Assembly (NCBI RefSeq): GCF_022539505.1
Contig: NC_061510.1
Coordinates: 275,486,330-275,550,329 of the forward strand
Length of the DNA stretch: 64,000 bases
Reading direction: 5' to 3'
From: Lolium rigidum
Taxonomy: Eukaryota; Streptophyta; Magnoliopsida; Poales; Poaceae
A program made the position numbers and the translations under genes. Below the pieces are notes generated by a model. It saw only the letters and a list, made by a program, of their open reading frames with translations, did no database searches and was not told where the DNA came from. Shown one piece after another: positions 12,983 through 25,289 of the stretch (positions are counted from its first letter, which is position 1; each line of letters opens with the position of its first letter).

Positions 12983-13720
12983 GTGTGAAAACAAGTAAAA
13001 AAAGCACACGATGGATGATCACCACCGTGACCGTGACAAAGTGTGAAAACAAGTAAAAAAAGCACACAATCTTTCATACGGTTGCTTCTAGCCACCGTGA
13101 CCGTGCCAATTGTCTTGATAATTAACAGAATCCAGTGGTAGAGTTCATTTTGTTACTAACCTTAAAAAAAAGGAACAACAAGGCGACCAAGCAGAATCAC
13201 ATACAAACTGAACCACACGGATGAATTTTTGCAACCACCTAGTTTTTTAGATCGTGGGACGCCCTTTTTCTACATGAATTGGGAACCAACACACGGGCGG
13301 AGGAAATTTCTAATTCATTCACCATACAAATTTTTCCATTCGCGAACGAGGAACGTGCAAAATTCTAATCCTATTCATCACATAAAATCCCCAATTATGG
13401 AAGCCGAACTGGATTTTCTCTAATGCTTTTCACCCTACAAGCCTGTACATGAAATGACCAACAACTCACCGCACGGGCAAGATTAGATAGCATTCACACA
13501 TAAAATATAAGGTCCAAAGTGCAACCGCCCGGCTGTAAATATTAACGCGGCTAAATTGTCTACGACCACACCATTAATTCGAAACCACGCCGGCCCGAAC
13601 TAAATGTGTGCAAACGAGTTAAAAAGACAAATTCTATACGGTACGGTCGGAGGTACCGTCACCGATACAAAGTGTCAAAACGTGTAAAAAACGACAATTT
13701 GCACACGGCATGGCACCATG
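12983..13720. repeat. short dispersed repeats around GTGTGAAAACAAGTAAAAAA
   Basis: A 27-bp block starting GTGTGAAAACAAGTAAAA is present exactly at 12983-13009 and 13041-13067, with CACCGTGACCGTG after each. Diverged versions occur at about 13607-13630 and 13672-13695, again next to ACCGTCACCG-type sequence. No gene is visible in this part of the Helitron. Confidence 0.6.
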
Positions 13721-14715
13721 CGCCAGTCACCGTCAGTACCGTCACCCTTTTCTATTTGGCCTTGCGGTGCTTTTCACAAAAGCACCTAGAAAAGGGTGCC
13801 ATGACATAATACAACAATTCAAAAAATCAAACAACTACAACCAATTAAAGTATCATCCTCTGAACTAAAAGTATTGATGTGCTCACCTTGGACCTGTAAG
13901 CGTACAACAACGTCCACCTTGCTCTGCCTAACAACCTCCACCTAGGTTGCCTAATGTGGTTTATCAGTTTCATCTAAATATGTACTATGTATCCTCCTCT
14001 AAATATTTCATTAGGATGATGCAATTATGCTATATTGAAGGCATAACTTAATAAAATGTAGTATTATGTTCTTATTGATTGCAGGCTTTAATCAAATTTA
14101 GATATAAAATTTGGTTGTCTACTCTAGTAGATTAATTATACTCTCAGTTAGTCAATGTAAAAAGTAATATAGTCCAGTAAGGTTAGATCTCATTGAAATT
14201 TGGCAGTCCAAACTTATGGAATAAATCTCGAACCAACTAATATTCACTCCTCCAGCCAATGTGCTCCAGATGATTGGAGTATAACCATGATAGGAATCCG
14301 AGATAGGCAGATACACCACCATGAGAATTCCAAATAACCACTGCAAAAAAATGCATTTAGTATACTGTATACAACAGATGTAGCCTAATAGAAGATGAAT
14401 TTTACAGTGAAGAATTCAAACAGTGAGCTTTATCTTAGCATCCAATGGAGACCATTAAACGAATTTAAATGCTATGAGAAAATGTGAACTAAAGTTACAA
14501 TGATCATTTTAATTAATAAGGATATTGTTTCCTAAAACGCTGCAGCCATTAAATACACGGTGAATTTTAAGCCTGATATCTTATGGAACCATGGTAATAT
14601 ATATAACCACTTCACAACTTAAGTTGACAGGGCATCATCTGACGCTTTTTCTAGTAGGTTCAGGAACATGGTAAAATGATCTTCCACTATCACATACTAT
14701 ATACAATCTTTCTAC

Positions 14716-17125
<2,410 letters not shown>

Positions 17126-17622
17126 TAGGGGGAGAAGGGGGAACAAGTTTGTTCTTTTTAAGTAGTAGAGATTACAAACTTGCCCCAAAATAGTGATAGA
17201 CTATTCTTAACAAACTAATCTACTTTATTTTACCAAATTGAATTTGCTTACACTATATTGTGGTTTTTTTATTAAAACTTAAAATACATATATTTTTTCT
17301 TCTTTGCATTCAGTATTCTTGTACATGATTCTTCATTTCTTAGAATCGATTTAGATTCGGGATCAACAAAACCGTTTTTACTTACATAATGGAAGTGTAG
17401 ATAGTTACATTTCTCAAAATATTGCTAAAATGGTGAGAAGGTCAGGCTAGAGAGAGACACATGATGTAGTGGAAAGAATAAAAACAAAAATAACATGAGT
17501 CAAATCTATCTCCATGTCTTACGTTTCCGTAGCAACGCACGGGCACTCTGCTAGTAGGGGGAGAAGGGGGAACAAGTTTGTTCTTTTTTTAAGTAGTAGA
17601 GATTACAAACTTGCCCCAAAAT
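17126..17622. repeat. 66-68 bp direct duplication containing a Helitron 5' end
   Basis: The block TAGGGGGAGAAGGGGGAACA... ending in CAAACTTGCCCCAAAAT occurs at 17126-17191 and at 17555-17622, differing by two T in one run. Each copy contains the minus-strand Helitron start TCTCTACTACTTAAAAA and about 20 bp beyond it. Because the outer flank is shared too, this is a segment duplication and not two independent insertions. The 363 bp between the copies end in a plus-strand Helitron 3' terminus. Confidence 0.8.
17526..17554 (+). repeat. Helitron 3' terminus (plus strand)
   Basis: CCGTaGCaacGCaCGG followed by GCACTCTGCTAG and then T (17555) is the same terminal motif as in the intact Helitron ending at 43181. 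Its 5' partner was not found with confidence, so this is either the end of an overlapping plus-strand element or a truncated copy spanning about 17192-17554. Confidence 0.65.
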
Positions 17623-17945
17623 TCCAAATCGAAAGTATCCTCTTCGCCGTCCTCCCGGTCGTCCGCCATGAACGGGGGGAAGAAGGAGGTCGTCCAGGAC
17701 CTTCGCGCCGTCCTTCCTCTTCTTCCAGTTCCGCGCCCTGCACTCCCTCCGCACCCTCCGCGCCCTTGGTATTCCCCTTCCAGGACGTGTTCGACCTCGG
17801 GCTCCACGGAGTTGACGTCGCAGGAGCTCGATCGAGGAGATAAGGTTGAGCTCGACGGAGGCCATGCGCAAGATGTCCGTCACGTAGAGCAGATCAGGAG
17901 CTCTACGCCCAGATCCACGCCTGTTGGGACGCCACCCACCCACAC
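17623..17945. other. GC-rich coding-like segment, unrecognised
   Basis: The segment is open on both strands. The minus frame reads LYVTDILRMASVELNLIS and later ARNWKKRKDGAKVLDDLLLP, whose composition looks like protein rather than noise. It lies immediately left of the VQ pseudogene and may be a third captured fragment or the upstream region of that gene. No family is recognised. Confidence 0.25.
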
Positions 17946-18530
17946 ATGGACTCCTCTGCCTACGCATCTCCCTCGTCGGCGTCGCCGTGGCAGCAGCTCC
18001 TCCCGGCAGAGCGCGGCCACCTGCCGTCCTACGAGGCCCTCGCCTCCGCCCCGCCGCGGCGCAGCACCGGGCGGCGCGCCGCATCGCCAAGCGGCGCCCA
18101 CGCCCGTCGCGGCGGCTGCCGACGACCTACATCAGCGCCGACCCCGCCGAGTTCCGCCGCATGGTGCACCAGGTCACGGGCGCCGACGAGCCCGTCCCCC
18201 CGCCGCCGCAAATCAGCAGCAGCAGATGGCGGAGGAGCCCCTCCTCCTCCACGCGCTCGCCGGCCGCATGGCGGCCGGGGGAGCCGACCGCGCGATGCTG
18301 CTGCCGACGCTGGACACATCGGCGTTCCTGCTCGGCGGCTGCAGGGCGAGGCCGTCCGAGGCGCGGACGGATGCGCTGCCGACACCGCCGTGCGACGCCG
18401 GCTCGATCGCGCTGGACAACAACGCTGGCGGCGGCTGTGGGTTCCCGACCTTGGAGTCGTGGTTTGCCCAGACGTCCAGGTCCGCCGCTCGCCGCCGCTG
18501 GAGCTCCTCCGGGACGTATAGTGGCCAGCC
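17946..18530 (+). pseudogene. VQ-motif protein gene, frameshifted
   Basis: Three pieces in three plus frames together resemble a short grass VQ protein, a family of plant-specific cofactors of WRKY factors. Piece 1 begins MDSSAYASPSSASPWQQL and runs to LPSYEALASAPP. Piece 2 has RLPTTYISADPAEFRRM with the VQ core FRRMVHQVTG at 18152-18181; histidine stands where most members have glutamine, a variant I believe occurs in monocots. Piece 3 has MLLPTLDTSAFLL and then FPTLESWF, the usual C-terminal phrases. Frame changes near 18030-18060 and 18195-18215 each fit loss of one base. The family is normally intronless, which fits. The C-terminus runs on past the usual end. I read it as broken, though sequencing error at two GC-rich sites could mimic this. 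Confidence 0.75.
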
Positions 18531-18657
18531 GCTGGCGTTGGTGGCTCGGCCACATACGCCACGTAAGTTTCGCAGACGGCCGTATACGCTGTTTGATCGA
18601 TTTTTCGCGGGCGGCTTATGTGGTCCCATTAGGTGCCGCTGCCACTTACATCCTGAC

Positions 18658-18877
18658 CTTTATCGGTACATTTTGATATACTCTATCGTCGATTGTTTTC
18701 AGTCCTCCTCCTTTCCTTCTCAGAAAAAAACGGGACGATGGGTTGAACAGCGGTAATCCCATACTTACGGACAGACTGGGTTACTGAAACCATACGGGCC
18801 AACGTGGCTTGCATTCGTTGGTTGGAATTTGATTCTCTCCTTAAAAATCGGGGCTGAACTTTATCGGTACATTTTGA
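18658..18877. repeat. 19-bp direct repeats flanking a 182-bp segment
   Basis: CTTTATCGGTACATTTTGA occurs at 18658-18676 and exactly again at 18859-18877. The segment between contains a GAAAAAAACGGGACG stretch but no clear terminal tail. It could be an insertion with target duplication or repair filler between the two gene fragments. Confidence 0.6.
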
Positions 18878-18959
18878 CACGTACTTTCCTCCTCCTCCTC
18901 CCCCACAATCTCCTTCATCGATCCCTTCCCATGGCGGGGAACTCCGGCCCCTGATTTTT

Positions 18960-19640
18960 CTCTCCCCATCCATCAGCCCACCACTACGCCGCCTCGCCCG
19001 ACTTTCCACCCTTTTCTCCCTCTCCCACGATAAGGCAGAGGACTACGTCGATGACGAGGTAGCCTGGAGCCTGGAGGAGTCGGCGGCGCAGAACCTTCAG
19101 GAGTACGCACGAATGGAAAAATGTGTGCAGGAAGGGGGCAGGGTCTGACGGATAGCGGCAGCGACAGGCGTGAGGAGACGTGGTATTGGTACTGGCTGGG
19201 CAGCGCGATAAGTTTCTCTCGACGATGCAAAGAGGTGTTTGGCAGAAGGGGAAGGACCTCGAGGAGGCGTGCGGAGAACCTGGGAGCGGCCTAGCCGGAA
19301 GGCGGTGAGTGCGAGTGGGCCGGGTGCCGGACGAGGACGCCGAGGAGCTGGTCGTGGAGGACGAAAATGCCGCGGGAGAGCAGGTCCTTCAGTGCAACGA
19401 GGCACTTGAGGGCCATGGCCGGAAGCCGCCGCGCGCAGGCGCTCCGTGAACGCGGACGCGCGTGACGAGGCAGAGAGACGTGATTTGCGGCGGAAGGCGA
19501 GGAGCGCATACAGTACGCACAAGCAGAGCACAACCATGCGAGGATCCGGGCCCGGTCGACCAGCCGTCGCTGTACAAGCAGAGCAAAGGCAGGCTCCAAT
19601 ACCATCTACAGTTGGAGATTGCACTTGTGGAATAAGTTGT
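18960..19640 (-). pseudogene. probable ANTH-domain (putative clathrin assembly protein) gene fragment, broken
   Basis: Minus-strand frames contain ERLRAAASG, then ALKCLVALKDLLSRGIFVLH followed by DQLLGVLVRHP, then PLALTAFRLGRS, then FSARLLEVLPLLPNTSLH and REKLIALPSQYQYHVSS. These follow the order of the ANTH domain of plant AP180/CALM-like clathrin assembly proteins: a helix with ALK..V.LH..L.RG.FVLHDQL, then a GRNPL-type loop, then the second helical block. The pieces lie in different frames with stops between them, and no C-terminal clathrin-binding tail is visible. The family assignment rests on remembered motif wording; the coding nature of the ALKCLVALKDLL stretch is more secure than the name. 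Confidence 0.55.
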
Positions 19641-20212
19641 GGGCCGTAGGGAAGAACACGAGATGCAGGGATTCATACTTTCAATCCAACAAGGTTCGTT
19701 AATTTCACTTGATCGTCTCTTCCAGAATATGAATGTGTTTGATTTGGTTAATTTTTCACTTACATGTGTGTTTTCTGTGTTCTTGATGCCATGCCAGGAA
19801 GCTCAATATTATTTTTTGGTTTGTGAGATGGAGCTTCATTGTAAATCACTAAAGAAGATTTCAGTTTTCTGGTAAAAGTATCCTCATGACGTGACAAAAA
19901 ATTGACCCTAATAAGGATGATGCAGGAGGATACCAAAAGAAGTAAGTTCATACTCCATAGCGTTCGGTCCCACTCTTCTCCATTTTAACCAAGAGTATTT
20001 AGAATATACTTATCCATCTACAATTTTAGAGCCTCTCTAGAAAATCACCAATGTCTCAAGTATGATCGTATTTTCCAGCCGATTGAATATTGATCTTTGT
20101 AATTGTAGACTTTGCAGCCTATCTAGGCTTTGCTGGATGTTCAATGTATAATTTTTATTTACTTTCATGCATCTCCTCACAGCCTTGGAGGATATTGCTG
20201 AGGAGGTTCAAG
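19641..20212. other. no gene seen
   Basis: AT-rich sequence with T-runs and only short open frames. I see no terminal motif or conserved protein phrase. Confidence 0.5.
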
Positions 20213-20515
20213 AAGCACTGGTGGAAAAAGGGCTTTTAGTCCCGGTTCACAACGGGCTTTAGTCCCGGTTGTGCAACCGGAACAAAAGGGTCGCGACTAA
20301 AGGCCACGTGGGCGGCTGGCGTGTGCCAAGGCGAAGGACCTTTAGTCTCGGTTTGTAACACGAACTGGGACTAAAGGCTAATTCGTTAATTTTTTTTTTG
20401 TTTAGGTTTCTAATTATTTTTCACTCCTTTTTTTTCTATTTTTCAGAATTTCTATTATTTCAGTTATTTACATAGTTTAGTGTCTAACTGCAATTATCTC
20501 TAGTTAAATTACTTA

Positions 20516-20630
20516 CTCGTGGTCACACTTCCCGCTCGGTCACCCATCCTTCCACACTAGCACGCTTAACTTCCGAGTTCCATTCTGTCCCGCATCCAAG
20601 TGCTTCACGCGCATGTATGTGATACTAGTA
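20516..20630 (-). pseudogene. 5S rRNA-like segment inside the CACTA element
   Basis: On the minus strand the order matches plant 5S rRNA: AAGCAC, GGGACAGAATGGAACTCGGA, AGTTAAGCGTGCT, GGATGGGTGACC, GGGAAGT, CCACGAG. The AAGTTAAGCGTGC and GGATGGGTGACC blocks are identical to the conserved gene and the rest is diverged, with about five bases missing between them. The internal control region of a pol III gene lies in this area, but the divergence makes a functional rRNA unlikely. A 5S-derived SINE head or plain capture are the two likely origins. Confidence 0.75.
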
Positions 20631-21237
20631 TCATATCAATCATATTAACATGTTGGTTGATGTCACATTTATTTATTGTTTGAATTTCAAATAATTATTT
20701 TAATAAACAAAAGTAAATATGTAATAATGAACTTGAATAGATAAATAAACATTAACTTTTTAATTTGTTTTTTTTTAATATTTTTTTTTGCCAAACCTAA
20801 AACCTAAAAATTTGAAAATCTAAAATTGGTTAAAAGTAATAGTAATCTTTATGCAGAATGCAATTAATAATTTTATTTTTTTAAAAAATAAAAATATAAA
20901 ATCCGTAATTTATAGCAAAAACTAAAATCTTCCTGCTTTCGTATTTATTTGAAATTTCGAGAATCTAAAAATTGGCTAACCGGGTAAACCCCGGTGAATT
21001 CGGATGTAACTTTTTCCCACGATGATTTTGATATATTTGACGTTTTTTCCGACGTCGTATGCAAAAGTTAATGCGGTTTTAGCATTTTTCAAACCTTTTT
21101 TGTAAAATGAGTGAAAATTTGAATTTCTTAATTTTCCCTAATAGTAGGTTGCGTAACATATAGGAATCTCAAAAGATTTTATTTTTTAAATTTTCTATCA
21201 TTTTCTTTTCTATTTTACAGAGTTAAAAATAACATTT

Positions 21238-21420
21238 AGTCTCGGTTGGTGTTACGAACCGAGACTAAAGGGAAGAGGCCTGCGCCGGCCGCATCCCACC
21301 ATAACCCTTTAGTCCCGGTTGGTGTTACCAACCGAGACTAAAGGGTACCCTTTAGTCCTGGGTTGGAGCATTAGTCTCGGTTCACCAAGAGAACCGGGAC
21401 TAAAGACCCCATTAGTCCTG
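21238..21420. repeat. CACTA subterminal hairpins
   Basis: TTAGTCTCGGTT...AACCGAGACTAAA at about 21238-21270 pairs almost perfectly with a short loop. Two more stems follow, at 21308-21344 (TTTAGTCCCGG with CCGAGACTAAA) and at 21371-21404 (TTAGTCTCGG with CCGGGACTAA). The same stem type occurs at 20235-20305 and 20338-20380. Confidence 0.8.
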
Positions 21421-21479
21421 GATCAAGATATTTGGGGACTAATGGATTGGGATGAAAGGCATTTTTTCTACTAGCGAAG

Positions 21480-23011
21480 GCGTAGGAAGGCAAGGTAACC
21501 TAGAGAGCAGCGCAAGCAGATGCCATTTTTTTTGTTGCTTTTGAATTATATTTGGCATACACGTCTTTGGTTGCTGAGGCGAGTCTCTCGGCAGTTATTT
21601 GTTTATCTTCTCTTACTTCATTTCTGTAGGACATCCATAGTTGTGTTTCTTCCACTTTCATATAAGTATGTTCTTTCCTTTATTTCATTTTTCTTATTTT
21701 TTGCTAATCTTCATGCTTGCTTTCTATAAAGATGGAAGAATGCCACATGTATAATATTGTACGTAATTTTTTTAATCTCATACGTTCATATTAATATTAT
21801 CTGTTTATATTTTTCTTAGCACATGTAAATTAATCTGGTGCTTAAAAATATATTTTTTATGGGAAATCGAATCTAAACTTTTTAGAAATCTGAACAGCGT
21901 ATCGACATATCTCTAAATCCAGCCCGATTCTACACGATCAAGCTCGATTGATGTCTCAAATTTGTCCAAATTTTATATATCTAGACACGTTTTGGTGTGT
22001 AGGTATATCCGAATATATAGAAATCTTTAACATGTTCTTATGAACAGAGAAATTATGTTTTTTTTTATTTGGTTGTAGTCACAATTCAAACTCAGTGCAT
22101 CGTACTTCATTGTTTTTCTTTTCTTTTGGGCTATGGATCAAACTTTGAATAGGCCTCTGTGTTATTCCGTGAAACCAATTGCACATCTCTTTTTTTATAT
22201 GTATTTGGCATGTACAATTCAAGAGATGCATCTAAATAACTTCGGTCTTCATTTATGGCATGTACACATCCTTATTTTGCACGGCTTCTGTTTTAACATG
22301 TACATGACATGATCCGGCAGATGTAATCGGATCGATACAATTTCATCATCCTACGTGTGTCAATAAAACTATCCTAACCGCACCCGGCATCATTCTATAG
22401 CTGATCCTGCCTATATTATTCCTTTGCACTTTAGCTTTTTATTCTAATTAAATATCGTTTCACAACAACTCTAGCTAGCGTATGCTAATTGATTTCCACG
22501 TGACTATTGGTAGATAGATTTTCTTCCTTACAGGGATGGTGCATGTACGTGTCAACCATGACATGTCATGTAGGTTCACAAAATATGTGTTGATACATGT
22601 TATGTAAAATCTTTAAATCTTGACCATTAAATTACAGATCTAATAGCTGAAATAATTCTAATGATGTGGATTAACCTCGTGTCTCTATTTTAAACATCCG
22701 TTTTTTTGCTTTTAGAAGTTTTTTACTTACACAACGATTACAAAGGAGAAAATTCCTGAATGTTAGGTATTGTAATTTTGATTCTGAGAACTTATGTATG
22801 ATTGTGCTCTGGTCCAGCTCCCCTTGAATAAATGAACCCATTATTAGTACCCAATTTTTTAAGTCAAATGTAATATTCTAATATTAGTTTTGTTGATTGT
22901 ACGCTGCCTCTGATCTTAGGACTCCATATTTATGTGACTTTGACTCAGCTAGCAACTTCTGTTTCCTAATCTCTCTCAAAATGGTTATTGGTAAGATATA
23001 AGTCTTAAGTA
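21480..23011. other. no gene seen
   Basis: AT-rich with T-runs, only short open frames (longest about 70 codons, rich in Leu/Phe from T-runs). No termini, coding domains or tandem arrays recognised. Confidence 0.5.
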
Positions 23012-23022
23012 TGAGCATTATT

Positions 23023-24309
23023 AAATGGGAGCTCAAGTGCTAGATAACACTCCCCGCAACCTAACCCTCCCTGCATGGAGGCGCCGCGCCGTGCCTGGGA
23101 GGCCGCCAGCGGCCCTCTCCCCGTCCCCTCCTCAAGTCCTCTCTCCCGCCGCCACCGCCCTGTGCGCCGCTGGGCAAAGCCCCGCTGGCGTGGCGGCGGC
23201 CTTTCCCTCCCCGGCGACGGGAGGAATCGGCTGTGGCCTCCACCATTTCCTTCCAATTCATCGACGGTGACGGTGGGGTAGCGGCGGCCAAGGGCGGCGC
23301 GCCGTGGTGGCGGTTCGGCCGGGTTCGACAGTGGGTCTCCGATTTGGGCCCAGATGGGCCTAGGCGGGCTCGTGTGTCCGCCCTCGATCCTCCCCGCGGC
23401 TGCGGCGTTTTCCTGGGTTTCTCCCACGTCTTTAGGTGGCCTGGGGCAGTAGTTCCGGGTATGGAGGTGGTGCTCGTCTTCTTCGTCGGAGGCGGGGCGG
23501 CCAGACTGGGGCTGTTCGTGGGGATCTTTTGATCTCATGTCCAGTCCCAACAACGAGTTGGGGAGCGTAGCTACCGGTGAAAACCGTGCTCTGACTTTGG
23601 TCATGGTGGACGATGGCGACGTCACGCGCCGTTACCTTCTTGAAGGCATCGTCGTCGCAGTCTACGGCTTCTTACTCGTGTTGCTTCGGGAGAAATCTTA
23701 GAGCCGATCCCAGATCAGGTGATGGCGGCGTACGGCGTCGTTCTCCCTCCTGGGGGCATCGTCTATGGAGCAGATGCAAACTGGAGGGTCCTGAGGTGGA
23801 GCGGTGTTTTTCTTTCGTGTTGAAGACGGTGAATCTCGGCGGCATGGTGTAGTGGGGTTGCATCGTCGAATACATCATGTTCGACGTGCGCAGGGTGGTG
23901 GAGCGGTCTAGCATCATGGTGGTGTTGGTGACAGGCCTCGCAAGGTCATTGCGTTGATCTCTCCTGAAGATGGGTATGCGGAAGACGGTGGTGGCGAGGA
24001 CTTCTGGCGCGTGTATGATGGTACGCGCCGAGGGTCTACCGAACCGGTTGTGCCACCTGCTCGCCATTGGGCGACTTGTCGAGGCCTTCGGTTTTTTCAA
24101 TGATGAGCGTTGGTGTGATGTTAGGGTGTTGACTCTGTTCATTGACCCCCTCATCGGTGATGTAGGATTAGCGAGTTGTCGTTAGCTTTGGTGGCTTCGG
24201 TTCGATCTTTGTAATTCTTCTTGTAAGGTGTTGTGAATAATTTAATAAAAAATTATGTACATCTCTTGGATGCAGAAGCTGTGGTGATATTCCCCCATTT
24301 AAACAAATT
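23023..24309 (+). mobile_element. non-LTR retroelement-like insertion with 11-bp target duplication
   Basis: TGAGCATTATT occurs directly at 23012-23022 and 24310-24320. The insert begins in GC-rich sequence and ends in an A-rich tail (CATTTAAACAAAT), preceded by AATTTAATAAAAAATTATG and CTTGGATGCAGAAGC, wording typical of the 3' ends of grass non-LTR elements. No reverse transcriptase is visible in 1287 bp, so it is a non-autonomous LINE derivative or SINE-like element. Its layout (GC-rich 5' part, T-rich 3' part) is shared with the insertions at 38090-39553, 39612-40915 and 43265-44529. Confidence 0.68.
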
Positions 24310-24320
24310 TGAGCATTATT

Positions 24321-24636
24321 GAACTACTACTACTATGAAAGCGTGAATTTTCTTCTACGCACATGAGAAACAACACATGCATTAATTTCACCTACCTTGT
24401 CAATATTTGGATTTCATATGTAATCTAGTATTTGAATTTGGTTCCATGCCCCAACACTTGCTGTCATGGACAATTTACCTGGTTCTCAATAACATAAAAC
24501 CTGTCATTGTTGTGTGCATGTATCAGGCCAATGAAATCCAAAATGAGGGAAGCAAAATGTATCAATGGGGGATGGCAAAACTATTTATATTCAGATTTGG
24601 TTCCATGCTCTTATACTTTCTAGCTATATCAGCGCC
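24321..24636. other. no gene seen
   Basis: AT-rich host sequence between a non-LTR insertion and the Harbinger element. The TTA at 24637-24639 is the Harbinger target duplication. Confidence 0.5.
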
Positions 24637-25289
24637 TTAGAGTATCTTCAGCCGCGTCCTCCAAAGCGTCTTCAAACGGTGTCGGATCGAGCGTTTGGGG
24701 GACCTATTTTGTCATGCCGCGTTTGGGGTACGTCGCTCCCCAGTCGCGTCCCTCCAAACGCCGCCCCCAATTTTTTTATAAGGTTTTCGAAAACACAACA
24801 ATTTATTAAATATAGCATACAAATAAATATGTTTGTCGAGATTATTTTCAAATTAAATTACAACAAAAAATAAAACAATTAAACAAATGTAATAAATGGG
24901 GCTAGATCAAGTTGTCGTGGTATTTGCTGATAATCCTTTGATCCTCCACATATGCTCAACGAGATCATTTTGAAGTTGATTGTGAACATTGATGTCACGT
25001 ATCTCTGCGTGCATGGCGAGGAAATCAGCAAAATCTGCAGGCAACTCATTATCAACCTCCGCAACAGGGCCCTAGCACTCATAGGGACCAACATGTGTCC
25101 TGACATGATTCTTGCGGTCATCCTCGGTGATCATGTCGTGCATGATCACATAGGGCTGCATCACCTCCCACATTTTGCCGTGAGACCAGCTTACGCCGGG
25201 AACTTTCCGATTGTCCCGCAGGACGAGTGCTGGATTCTGGCTAGGACCAACCCCATCAAGCTCTCCATCGTCCGAATTGGCGGTATTCA

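Larger units (their letters stand above)
20216..21476. mobile_element. non-autonomous CACTA-type element with AAG target duplication
   Basis: The left end reads CACTGGTGGAAAAAGGGC and the right end, reversed, CGCTAGTAGAAAAAATGCC, imperfect inverted ends of the CACTA type; the right terminal bases appear mutated. AAG flanks both sides (20213-20215 and 21477-21479), the 3-bp duplication expected for this superfamily. Subterminal arrays of TTTAGTCCCGGTT and its complement form hairpins at both ends. At 1261 bp with no transposase it depends on a partner for movement. The interior carries a 5S-rRNA-like stretch. Confidence 0.82.

Noticed and set aside
17611..18756. 381-codon open frame on plus
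   Set aside because: Only its middle part corresponds to the VQ protein; the rest is a GC-driven frame. The real gene uses three frames here.
20516..20630. A functional 5S rRNA gene
   Set aside because: Only the two most conserved blocks are kept; the ends are missing and several bases between them are lost.
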